64,000 nucleotides of DNA from the NCBI GenBank assembly GCA_003313425.1, contig NHZP01000090.1, positions 35,902-99,901 on the forward strand, in the 5' to 3' direction. The DNA is from Pseudopyrenochaeta lycopersici. Taxonomy: Eukaryota; Ascomycota; Dothideomycetes; Pleosporales; Pseudopyrenochaetaceae. The position numbers were made by a program, and so were the translations under genes. Positions 10,808 to 21,373 of the stretch are shown piece by piece; the stretch's first letter is position 1, and each line of letters begins with the position of its first letter. Below the pieces are notes generated by a model. The model made no database searches and was not told the origin of the DNA. It was given only the letters and a program-made list of their open reading frames with translations.

Positions 10808-11571
10808 AAAATTGTTAATTCATTTAGATCATTCTTTTCAGGTAATCTCTCTACACGTCCAATCTTGATCCTATATAGCTTGTAAGGCAATCAACTCTGC
10901 TTCTGCATCAATAACGATGCACTTGTAGACAAGTTTAGCAGCAGATTCCAATGTGCCACTTGATCGATATGAGTCTCCAAAATCAGACTTGACAGTCATA
11001 TGAATCGATTATCCTCGAGTCGGCCCGACAGATAAGCAAGAACGCTTGCAGAACGATCGCATGAAGTCCGTCTTTGACTAATGACTGTGAAAAGCCTGTA
11101 CAGTCGGTCTTCGAATCGCCAGACAAGACTCAGGCATAGTTGTCAGCATCATACTTGGGGCCACTGGCTCGATAAGACCAATTCTTCTCAGCGGACAGCG
11201 CAGCATCATTGTAAATGTGCACACACCACCAGACTTGTCAACAATCAATCTGGATTGCAATCTCATCAATCAAGCTGCCTCAATCGACGCGTCTATTAAG
11301 CCAATCTAGCTCTACGAAATTTGCTAATCAATCCAATCTAGGATGGACAGATTGATTGTGTAGATTGATAAGATTAATAGGAGGCCCTTGCGTGAAGCTT
11401 TTGTTGTTGCAGCAGCTGCAATCTCGTAATACTTTTTTGGTGTTGAGGTTAAGTCACTTGTAACTACAAAAAAACATGCCGACACCACAACTATATATAT
11501 ATATATATATGTATATAGTATCATCTAAAAGCTATGACAGCAAAGATTCGAACGTAGCAAAATTTTCGCCA
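10808..11571. other. Intergenic region, no gene seen
   Basis: Holds an (AT)n run at about 11491-11511 and nothing codable. Confidence 0.5.
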
Positions 11572-11668
11572 GGCTGGCAACTGTAGTACTACTACCTGGT
11601 TAGTACTACAGTTGCCAGCCTAGCTAGCTTATAATACACCTCTACTAGGGTAGCCAGCCCTAGTAGAG
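11572..11668. repeat. Two adjacent perfect hairpins
   Basis: Hairpin 1 has 20-bp arms at 11572-11591 and 11601-11620 (ggctggcaactgtagtacta paired with its complement) around a 9-base loop. Hairpin 2 has 11-bp arms at 11640-11650 and 11658-11668 (ctctactaggg) around a 7-base loop. They lie 400 bp upstream of the hAT transposase frame and could be subterminal sequence of that element or an independent foldback. Confidence 0.8.
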
Positions 11669-12068
11669 TTGATATAAAGCTACACAAAATAGTATATATA
11701 CAGTAAAACTTAGTGTTGAGTTTGTTACAGGTAGAGGCAGGCAGGTAAGTGTCGCGGCACTCCAACTAAAAACTTAAGCAACTTTAATAATAAATCGCAA
11801 CACCACAACACATTATATTTTGTAGTTTATAGGCGCAGAATAAGTAAACAGTGCATGCTAAGTCGATTGCCAGTGTTAGAATTTAAAAATTACTGCGTTG
11901 TTGTAGTTGTAACGCGTTGTGGTGGATGCCTTGGCGTTGCCGTAAGGATCCTGAGCATCCTGAGCCCTAAACATCCTATCCCATATCCTACACCTACATC
12001 TGAACAACCTCGTACGCTCACATCACAATCGCGTTGCATACCCGTTATACGTTATCTCTACAGTCGTT

Positions 12069-14396
12069 ATGCCCCCAAAACTGCTAAAAAGACGCGCTCT
12101 TAATGCTGCTGTCGCGTTAAACAAGCGTCCTAAAATTAAGCCTCGCGGTACTTAAAGCTAGCCTATACTAGTCGAAACTCTGCTGTCGTCACCCTATCTA
12201 TCCTCTCGTAAAGCCCTAGTTAAAGCGTCCTAAGCACCGAATTTCAAAGCGCGATTGCGCGAGACACAGGCTAAAGCTAAGATCATCTCGCCCACCGAGG
12301 GCAGCGAGGAGGCAACAGTAGCAACTAACGATGAGGCTGATAATTAAGATTTCGACGAGCGTCTTTAGGATAACTACGATAGCATTAATTAGAATCGTTT
12401 GAAGCAGTATACAAAGCCTGTAGGGATGCCGCGCCAGAAGAGAAGCTAGATATACAATTATGGCTACCGCGTTACATCGCGAAAGGATCTAAACCGCCTC
12501 TACTTTGTATGCGAATACTGCTACGAGCACAAGATAATTAACGCGGGCGCTTCTATTATATACGAGACGACGCGCTTAACATTAGCAGCTGCGCGCCATC
12601 TTACAGAAACTAGGCGCGGCCATAGTATCAACAAGCTAGGCACTATCCTCACACAAAGCACTATTCGACGCGTGCTCGCGAGCAATAGAGTTAGTTAAGA
12701 AGTCGCGAACGAGTTAGCTGGCTTCAATATACACTACTTCAGGCTCGCTGCTGTTAGCTAGCTTGTTAAGAACAATCAACCTCTTTTAACTTTTGAATCG
12801 CCAGCGTTTCAGAGCCTTATAGAGATGGCTAACCTAATAGCAGTGTTAGCGCTGTGGAGGTCTTATAATAGCGTCTTACGTTACGTTTTGCGCCTATTTA
12901 ATTACCTACGACTGCATGTTGTTAAGGAGCTATCGTAAGCTATAAGCAAGATCTATATAACCTTTAACAGCTAGACGACTAAAATTGGCAAACGTGGCTT
13001 CTTAGGCGTTGTCGCGTACTACGTTAACTATAGCGGCGCTCTTAAGGACCTACCTATTGCGTTGCTACAGATAACAGGCGCTCACAGCAGTGAGCAGATA
13101 GCTAAGGCAGTTGTATATATACTTAAACAGTTCGGTATAACAGCAGAGAATATTAGCTACTTTGTCCTCAACAACGCGAGCAACAACGATACTGCAGTCA
13201 AGGCAATTGCGTAACAGATAGACTTCAACGCTGCCTACCGTCGCCTCCGTTGTGGTCCTCATACGCTTAACCTCGTCAGCCAAACGCTGCTCTAGGGCAA
13301 AAACGCTAACGCTTTTAGCAATAACAGAGATCAGCTTACTGCAGAGAGCGAGTTTATGCGCAAGTAGAGGCGCGATGAGCTATTAGGCGTGCTTCTCGCG
13401 GTCATCAACTATATTAAAACACCACAGCAGTACCAGTTATTTGCTGACTTTCAAAGTATAGCCTATCGCCACCTCCTAACCAACGCGCCCGCCGACAAAT
13501 AGAAGATCCTCGAGCCTGTAAAACTAGTTGTTACGCGATAGAACTCCTACTACTCATGCTTTAAGCGCGCCACGCAGCTACAATCAGCTATCACTGCATA
13601 CGCAAACCACCATATTAAACGCATTCAAGATAAGGATACGTACGCTAAAACTCGCGGCAACAAGCTACTCGACGTGCTACAATAGATGCGATCTAACGGC
13701 CTCAAAGCACATAACTAGGCGGTAATAACTAAGTATATAGACGTGCTGAAGCCTCTAAAAGCTGCTACAAAGCGCCTTAAAGGGCGAGGCAAACACAGCA
13801 ACTTTAGTTCTATTGCGGAGATAATACTAGTCTTTGAATATATCCTCAGCTACTACGAGGAGCGCACTGCGTCGTACGAGGCAGTCGATTACAACGCTCA
13901 CGACGAGGCGCTTGAGGATTACTTTGCAATTAACGTACGCGCCGCATAAGTAAAAGCAGCGGAGTACTACAATAAGCTAGACCTCTTACCAGTCTACTAC
14001 GCTGCTACTATCCTCTATCCTTATTACAAAACGTATTGCGATATAGCGTGGGCCGACAAACCAGACTAGCTTAATCTTAACTACCGCAGTTTTCGCGCTT
14101 TGTGCGCTGCCTACAACACTACGCCGCGCGCTGTACGGTGCTAGAAGGTTAGCTCAAACGATATAGACAATGCAATTGACAGTCTTATTAACCCGATAAC
14201 TGCGAGCGACGAGGAGCCTTCTTAGAATTATCCTATTAATTATAATATTCTAATTCGTAATCTAGTTCTAGTTTCCTACTGCTCGCATAGCACAGCTGGC
14301 AGCCGACGTTCCTCTATCGTTAAAATTCTTCACCCACAGCGCGCAGCTGGTGACGTGAATGCAAGTTCTAGTCAAAGTTTAGTTCACCGCTACTGA
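12069..14396 (+). pseudogene. hAT-family transposase, RIP-inactivated
   Basis: One frame of 775 codons runs from ATG at 12069 to TGA at 14394-14396 with no frameshift, interrupted by many TAG/TAA codons where W or Q is expected. The central core reads F-N-S-stop-T-T-K-x-G-K-R-G-F-L-G-V-V (from 12963), the hAT DDE segment FDSWTTK, with the catalytic D changed to N and W to stop. Further on, Y-F-V-L-N-N-A-S-N-N-D carries the second catalytic D changed to N, and C-G-P-H-T-L-N-L matches the family. The C-terminal part has the Y-Y-x-A-T-I-L-Y-P-Y-Y dimerisation-region pattern. An N-terminal C-x2-C (BED-like) segment lies near 12506. TIRs were not located with confidence. Confidence 0.85.
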
Positions 14397-14457
14397 TATG
14401 TGCTGAGATCATTTTCTGTTCCTTAACGACACTGTCACGCTTAAACGCAGGGTTGCT

Positions 14458-14499
14458 ATGTATTGAATGATTTGAATAGTAGGGCTATATTCAATACAT
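14458..14499. terminator. Hairpin after hAT transposase frame
   Basis: Perfect 11-bp arms ATGTATTGAAT (14458-14468) and ATTCAATACAT (14489-14499), 62 bp after the transposase stop. It could shape the 3' end of the transcript or belong to the transposon terminus. Role uncertain. Confidence 0.3.
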
Positions 14500-15728
14500 A
14501 TACATATTCAGCTGTCGCTATTCAATTTATAATCATATTTATGAATTACATTAGTAAGCAGCTATTACCAGTCTTAGTAAGGTATTAAAGTTTAAGAGTT
14601 TACCTAATAGGTGCTATAGCCTTAATTTGAGGCTGTACAGTTCTGCTAAAAGTTCTATCGCGAGTTCTAGCTTAGTATAGTAATGTAGCTGTTACTGTTA
14701 TTATTAAATACCTCTTAGTTCTTATTATTCTTCTTATTCTTATCTAGCTTATCTAGTAGCTCCCTCCTCTAGTTAGTAGTAATCCCTATATAAAGCTAGC
14801 TCTTTAAACACTTACTCCTCTCTATAGTAGTAGCGCTAAGCTTAAATCTTAACTAGCTTATAGTCCTCTAGGCGCTAGAAAAGATCCTTTCTAGCTCTGC
14901 TAATATAGCTAGAATAGAGAGGATCTTAATAGCTATACGAGAGAGCGATAGGTAGGCTTAGCGATTAGCTGGCTGCAGCTACTAGTCTAGTAATAAAATT
15001 CTAGTAGGTAGCTTGGCTAGCAGTAGGCTATTAATAAAGTGTTTGAATTTGTTAACGAATAAATTTATTATATAAGCTTATTTAAATAGGTCGTACGTAT
15101 TAGGTTCCTTATTCCTATCCTTACTATCTAGTATTTTATTAGTAGTGTATTTATCTTTATATTAATTTACCTAAAGTTAGCGTGTTATATTAATAGTTTT
15201 CTTCTTCTAATCTGTCTTCTACTCCTGCTTTAAGTATGCATCGCGATAATAAGGTGCGAGTAGTAGGGCTACGCTGTACACTACTACTGTATTAGTAAGG
15301 CTGTAATATATATTAAAGGCTGCCTATGCGGCGTTAATCGCGTTATATAACTTCGGCTAGCCGGCGTATTTAACCTATCGCGAGTTAGTAATTGCGACTA
15401 TGTAAATAACTACTGTGTATACATCTAACGCCTAGAAATGCGATCCTAGGAAATCTATACGAAATAAAACTTAATCTAGGGTTATATTATTACGCTATAC
15501 CTTGTTAGTAATACGCTTAAATAGTTAGAGGAAGTTCGCAACGTCTTACAGAAGCGCCTAGTTACTTAGTAATAGTATATTATTATTAAACTTAGTGTAG
15601 TACTCTTCCTAAAACTTAATTATATAGCGCTTAAGTAGCAGCGCTACTTTTATTATTATGTACTAAGAATTCTATTAAGTCTTATTGTATAGAGGTATAA
15701 TACAGCTAGTAAGCTGTATAAACGCTTA
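14500..15728. other. RIP-degraded AT-rich DNA, possible minus-strand gag remnant
   Basis: CpA-depleted sequence with no open frame. Around 15440-15660 the minus strand gives a weak retrotransposon gag-like pattern through stops. Boundaries and family are unresolved. Confidence 0.3.
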
Positions 15729-15978
15729 TGTAATGGGCTGCGCCCTTTAAGCAGGAGAGGCTTTGCTACTATCGCACGGGGAAAGAACTCCTTAATCTCC
15801 TCTGCCCCCTTTTCTTATTAGCTCGTATAAGTTAGCAGCTAGGGGAGTACGTTCCTCTTTACTTATATAAATATATATATATGTCCTCTAAGGATACCTA
15901 TAACCTCTTCTCTATCTTTCTTCTTCTGTAGTATAAGATAAATGCACACTCGTTAGTTAGGCCTCTTCGCCTATAATA
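15729..15978 (+). repeat. 5' LTR, 250 bp
   Basis: Begins tgtaatgggctgcgccc and ends cgcctataata (RIPped ACA), with a TATA-rich stretch at about 15868-15880. The same 250-bp unit occurs at 21170/26606, 59964 and inverted at 63441. A diverged 233-bp relative is at 29621. Confidence 0.88.
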
Positions 15979-16490
15979 TAAGGAGAAAGATTAATAACCT
16001 AAAAAATAATAGATAGACACTAAGGGCCCTTAAACTAACAAGCGTACGAGCTATAATAATAAGAGTACTAGATGCAGATGACAGGAGCCTTAGGACAGCA
16101 GCAACACTAGCTGCACTAGCACGCACCTTAGTAACACTAGTTATATCAGCACGACCCCTAACAACTACGCAATAACTAACCCTTAGCAGAAGATCTATTA
16201 GTAATAGTTAACTCCTTATAAGATAGTCTTAACAAGTTAGCTAGTTAATAATAGAGCTAGCTGTATAAGTTATTACAGAACTAAGTTTAGGAGCTAAAGA
16301 ACTTAGTCGCTGAATTAAGTAGTGCATAGATAGTACGCACAGTCTCTACCCCCTTTTTAATAGAACAGTAAGACTCTCTTATATAACGTGTCCCACAAGC
16401 GAGCGCCGCGCACAAGCGAGCGCCGCACCCCACCAAGTTTGAGCACCTCTCTCATCTCAACGTACAATAGCTCAACACCACGCTCTTTAA

Positions 16491-18146
16491 ATGCCTTCAA
16501 ACGAAGCAGATATCCAGCTTGCTATCTTAGCTATTCATGCGCATCAAATTAGTGGCAACTGGCCTGCTGCAGCAATCTTTAACGTGTCTGAAAGAACAAT
16601 CCGTCGCCGACGCGCTGGGACTACTGCTTAACGCGATTGCCAGCCCAACTCAAGGAAGCTTACCCAGCTAGAAGAGGAGGTGATAGTTGATTATATACTT
16701 GATCTAGATCAACGTGGATTTCCGCCTACGTACGCAGCTATCCGTGATATGGCTAATGAGCTGCTATCAACGCGTGGTGGAGGTCAGGTTGGCATAAATT
16801 GGCCATCTAACTTTGTCAAGCGTACAGACAGTCTGACGACGCGTTTTACCCGAGCGTACGACAGGCAGAGAGCTCTATGTGAGGATCCAAAGTTAGTTAA
16901 TAGCTGGTTTAAGCGAGTAGAGGAGATAAAGGCAAAGTACGGCATACTAGATGAGGATACATTTAACTTTGACGAAGCTGGCTTTATGATGGGCAAGATA
17001 ACGACTTAGCTAGTCGTGACTGGGTCAGAGAGGAGAGGGCGGCCAAAGGCCATCCAGCCAGGCAACCGTGAGTGGGTAACGTTGATTCAAGGCATCAACG
17101 CTGCTGGCTGGGCAATCCCACCCTTCCTAATCTTTGCTGGCCAGCATCACCATCGTGCCTGGTACCAGGAAGAAGCTATCCCACGCGACTGGGCTATCTC
17201 AGTTAGTGACAACGGCTGGACAACTAATTAGCTTGGAGTAGCATGGCTAAAGCACTTTGATGCTTATACAAAGACAAGGGTAGTAGGCGCGCGTCGGCTG
17301 CTTATCCTTAATGGCCATGAAAGCTATCACTCTCTTGAATTTCAAGAGATCTGCAGAGAGAGCAACATCTATACCCTCTGCATGCCACCTCACTCATCTC
17401 ATCTGCTGCAGCCTCTTGACGCTGGCTGCTTCTCTCCTCTTAAGAAGGCGTACAGCCGCCAGATAGAGAGCTTGATCAAGGCCCACATCAACCACATTAC
17501 TAAGCTTGAATTTCTGCCTGCCTTTAAAGCAGTATTTGATCAAGCTTTCACTGCAGTCAATATACGCTCAGCATTTCGAGGAGCAGGCCTTGTTCCTCTC
17601 CAGCCAGACGTTGTCTTGTCAAGGCTAGATGTCCAGCTGCGTACGCCATCACCACCAGCTCAGTTAGGAGCTCAGGAAGGAGCTCAGCTAGGAGCTCAGC
17701 TAGGAGCTCAGTTAGGAGCTCAGTTAGGAGCTCAACTAGGAGCTCAGCTAGGAACTGAGCAAGGAGCTCAGCAAGGAGCTCAGCAAGGAGCTCAGCAAGG
17801 AGCTCAGCAAGGAGCTCAGCAAGGAGCTCAGCAAGGAGCTCAGCAAGGAGCTCTATGGGAGCCTCAAACACCAAGGAACCCACGTGAGTTTGAGGCTCAA
17901 TCAACTCTAATTAGCGATCGCGTTCGACGGCATAAGAGCTCATCACCAGCCCTAATTATTGAGGCGCTTAATCAGTTTACAAAGGGGGCTATAGTAGGGG
18001 CATATCGAGCTAAGCTGATGGAGGGTAGGATTGATAGCCTTGAGAAGGCTAATGAGGCAGTAACTCGGCGAAAGCAGCGCAAGAGAAAGTGGATTCAGAA
18101 GAGAGGAGTCTTAATAAAGGGAGTTAGAGAGGATATAGCTACTTAA
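16491..18146 (+). pseudogene. Fot1/pogo-type DDE transposase with three RIP stops
   Basis: One frame of 552 codons starts with an N-terminal helix-turn-helix region (ISGNWPAAA...ERTIRRR), then a CENP-B/pogo-like DNA-binding part. The DDE core follows: first acidic motif FNFDEAGFMMG (about 16956-16990), second motif L-I-L-N-G-H-E-S-Y near 17310 where the catalytic D is N and H is Y, and third motif L-L-Q-P-L-D-A-G-C-F near 17410. Stops at 16629 (TAA), 17007 (TAG) and 17229 (TAG) fall at Q positions. All are C-to-T or G-to-A changes. A GAQL/GAQQ tandem repeat lies in the C-terminal third, followed by a basic R/K-rich stretch. Inactive, but easily readable. Confidence 0.92.
17661..17853. repeat. 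12-bp coding tandem repeat in transposase
   Basis: About 16 units of ggagctcagcta or ggagctcagcaa encode GAQL then GAQQ. The leucine-zipper-like reading on the other strand is a shadow. Confidence 0.9.
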
Positions 18147-18520
18147 CAAGAGGCCGATTAACAGATTAGGCGTGAAATGCGTTAAAGTAGGGGGCAATCA
18201 GGCCTTAGCAGCCGGGCTCTATCGCGCTGTAAAAGGTGCAGAGAGACTGGGTATAACTCGCGCACGTGTAAAAACGATACTATAGGTGCTACTTAAGCTT
18301 GCATATTAATATCTATAGATTACTTGAATTTATAGTTGAGCTGTACGCTGGTAGAGGTGCTCAAACTTGGTGGGGTGCGGCGCTCGCTTGTGCGCGGCGC
18401 TCGCTTGTGGGACACGTTAGATAAAGCACCCCGTAGAGAGATAGTAAGTATAGATACCTACGCCTGTTACTAGTACCTAGTTGTACGTAGTAAGACTTAA
18501 TAGTTAACTTTATTACTAGT

Positions 18521-18899
18521 TGTGGAGGAAAAAGGGAGAGCTTGGCAACAGTTACCCAGGTGATCTATGAGATGGACCACTGTTTTTTCTAGGAGGCTTT
18601 AGGAGAGCCAGCTATATAAAGGAGAGCTGAGCACGGCCTATTACAGGGGCCATTATACGGTAGGAGCGTGAGCAGCGTGTACGCGTGCGTGAGCGCGTAC
18701 GTGCTCGCGCACGTGAGTCTACCTTCAGGTGTCTCCTGCGTGAGCTTGCCCATCAGCTTGCACGTGAGCGTGCACGTGAGCGCGCACGTGAGCGCGCCCT
18801 TGAATGCACACAGAAGTACGTGTCTCTCCAGGGTAAGCTCCTACGTCAGCGCGCACGTGAGCCTACCGTACCCCAGGTCACAGCGCGTTGTTTGCAACA
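18521..18899 (+). mobile_element. Solo LTR (379 bp) with CACGTG array
   Basis: Starts TGTGGAGG, ends GCAACA, flanked by the 5-bp TSD ctagt (18516-18520 and 18900-18904). Contains a TATA box (about 18612, ctatataaagg) and CACGTG at 18710, 18761, 18773, 18785 and 18854, three of them on a 12-bp period. A second, inverted copy is at 26928-27318. No internal sequence remains, so it arose by LTR-LTR recombination. Confidence 0.93.
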
Positions 18900-18904
18900 C
18901 TAGT

Positions 18905-19950
18905 CTACTACTATTATCTAGCTGTACTAACTTAATAGTAGTTAAAGACTGCCTAAGTAAAGGCGTAATACTAATCCTACTTAAGATAATTAAAGTAGAT
19001 AATATAGCCTAGGCATTTATATAAGAAGTCTTCTGCTACTATAGGCTCCCTAGGTCTATTATATTAGACAGGGGCACGTAATTTATAAGCAAACTATAGG
19101 GAAAAATCTATAAACTCTTAGGAGTATAGAGGAACCTATTAACAGCCTACTACTTATAAACTAATAGTACTACAGAACGCGCAAATAGTAATATTAAAGT
19201 AGTTAGTTAAATCTTTTATAACTACGACTAGAATAACTAAGTAACGCTATGCCTAATCCTTAAGCTAATACTAAACACTTGTACGAACTCCTCTACAGGC
19301 GTTACTCCTTTCTTCCTTCTACACAGCTATCTAAACTCGCCCTTCCTAGAGCTACCTAAGAAATTAGCTAGCAGCAACCTACTTAACAGAGCAACACCCC
19401 CTAGTAAACAAGTAGAAAGTATTATATAAACGCTAAAATAAGCTACTAACTAGGCTATCTTAGCTATAATACACGCTTAATAATAATAGGAAGCACAGGT
19501 AAATAAGACACGTTGCCTAGCTCCTAAGTATAAGGTTAGACACTAGGTATAGTTAGACCTTAGGCACGTACGAACTACACGCAGAAGCAAGAAACTTAAC
19601 TAGAAAAGTAAGAAGTACTAAGTTACCTGCGTATAAAACCCCTATTAGGTTAAGCTTTATATACTATTAAGAACTAAATTATACTACGTAGAGAAGCTAA
19701 GACTAGCTACTAAAGACCCCTTCCTATTATAACAAACTAATAACTTAAACCCTGCTACTATTATTATATAAGATAATAACTTATAAGAAGACTACCTTAA
19801 ATAGGTAATTAAGAATATCTAAAATAAGCGCTTATAAAATTAATATAATAAGTTCTATATAAAATAGGAGGAGTACTATAACCTAACTTAGGAGCTAGAA
19901 GAGAATCTTATTACTACAGAAGCCTATAAGAAATAGATGACTTATATATA
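18905..19950 (+). pseudogene. Gypsy integrase and chromodomain remnant
   Basis: Through RIP stops the frame reads an integrase core: I-I-L-D-R-G-T-x-F-I-S-K-L (second catalytic D, near 19055), then T-A-Y-Y-L-x-T-N-S-T-T-E-R-A-N, corresponding to the family's A-Y-H-P-Q-T-D-G-x-x-E-R-x-N with the catalytic E. Near 19811-19925 a chromodomain signature follows: Y-I-K-stop-E-E-Y-Y-N-L-T-stop-E-L-E-E-N-L, equivalent to YxxKWxxYxxxTWEPxxNL. Chromodomains of this chromovirus branch steer integration towards methylated H3 heterochromatin, which fits the surroundings. The N-terminal part of integrase and everything upstream in pol is missing. Confidence 0.75.
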
Positions 19951-21169
19951 GTCTATACAGCTACTATCTAGGAAACTACTAAAAGGTTAGAGAAATAAGC
20001 TAGCATAAGCTAACTAACCCTGTATAAGGCCCTCTAACTAAAGACGTCTAAGAAATATTTATCCTCCTAAGGCTTAGTAAGGACTTAACTCTAACCTTAA
20101 CTACGCTAAGGAACAGAGACTCTGTTAGAAGGTAGGAGATGTAGAGTACGCCTAGCTGTACAAGACATACTATAATCCTACCACACGTAATTAGAGTAAG
20201 CCCTACTCTACTCGCTAGTAATAGAGACACACCTAGTAAAGGCTATAAACGTATAACACTCTTATATAGCCTTAGCATAGTTATTAGAATAAAAGTTAGT
20301 ATTAAGAGAACTGCAGCTATAGATAAGGTAGGCTTTAAGGTAGAATTAATAACTAGAGAGGAGTTACTAAGTATTAATTATATAATAAGTAATAATAGGA
20401 GAGAAATTATTAAGACTATAGCCCTACTAAGTATTATATAAGGATTAATTAATAAAATAAAAGAAGAATTTAGTAATATAAACTAGCTTAGGCTAAATAA
20501 TATTAGATATAGAAAAGAAAAGAGGAATAAAACGTACAGAAGTAGTTATAAAGAGACAGTAAAACTTATCTATAACTAGAGTATCTAGGATATACTAGAT
20601 TACGTAGTTAGTAAAAAGAAGAGATATATTACCCTAAGCAGTAAGAATAATAATACTAGTAGGTTAAGTTTAGTTAGGAGTAGTTTAAGTAAGCTAAGTA
20701 TAAGTAACCTAAGTAATATTAGCTCTAGTAGCCGCGTGCGTAGATATAATATTACTAGCAGTTGTATAAGTAAGATAGTTTACACTACCGCTATAACTAC
20801 TAGGACCCTACACACTATAATTAGACTAACTAGCTAAGAGAGCTGCTTTAGGAGGCATGTTAGTAATAATAGGAAGATAAGTTGTACGTAAGTAAGTTAA
20901 AGTTAAGCAGTAAAAGAAGAAGAAAGAGTTAGAGGAAAAGCTTTTTATATGCGCACGAGCGAGTAAATAACTAACCTCTCCTCTACTTTACGTTATTAGG
21001 TAATAATAATAGGTAAAGAAGGAAAATTACTTATAAATAAATAAGAAAAAGTATATATAATATCTCTACTTTTACAGTATAATAATATAACACTACTTAT
21101 ATAAGTATAAGGTTAAGGTTAAACTACGTATAAAGAAGTAATATAGTTATTTAAGGAGGAGGAGGGTAT
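19951..21169 (+). other. Unassigned 3' part of chromodomain Gypsy element
   Basis: RIP-degraded. A serine- and lysine-rich reading can be traced at about 20290-20800, unlike any standard pol domain. It may be an additional frame or a nested remnant. A polypurine tract ends the region. Confidence 0.4.
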
Positions 21170-21373
21170 TATAATAGGCTGCGCCCTTTAAGTAGGAGAA
21201 GCTTTACTACTATCGCACAGGGAAAGAACTCCTTAATCTCTTCTACCCCCTTTTCTTATTAGCTTATATAAGTTAGCAGCTAGAGGAGTACGTTCCTCTT
21301 TACTTATATAAACATATATATATATCCTCTAAGGATACCTATAACCTCTTCTCTATCTTTCTCCTTCTGTAGT
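21170..21373 (+). repeat. 3' LTR, first part (204 bp); remainder at 26561-26606
   Basis: Interrupted by the Copia element. The 204 bp here plus 46 bp at 26561-26606 reconstitute the 250-bp LTR, with the pentamer gtagt duplicated at the break. Confidence 0.9.

Larger units (their letters stand above)
16386..18417 (+). mobile_element. Fot1/pogo-type DNA transposon
   Basis: 2,032 bp with perfect 65-bp terminal inverted repeats (16386-16450 and 18353-18417), starting acgtgtcccac, and flanked by the TA duplication typical of Tc1/mariner elements (16384-16385 and 18418-18419). Each TIR holds two direct copies of cacaagcgagcgccgc. It sits in the gag part of the surrounding Gypsy element and so is younger than it. 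Much less RIP than the host element. Confidence 0.95.

Noticed and set aside
17557..17904. LLAEL-repeat frame on the minus strand, resembling a leucine zipper
   Set aside because: Shadow of the GAQL/GAQQ repeat in the Fot1 transposase, which has domain evidence on the plus strand.
18668..19012. Small frames with R/E/A-rich or V/S/H-rich repeats, also at 26951-27228
   Set aside because: They arise from the CACGTG repeat array of the solo LTRs. No start context, domain or conservation of one frame between copies.
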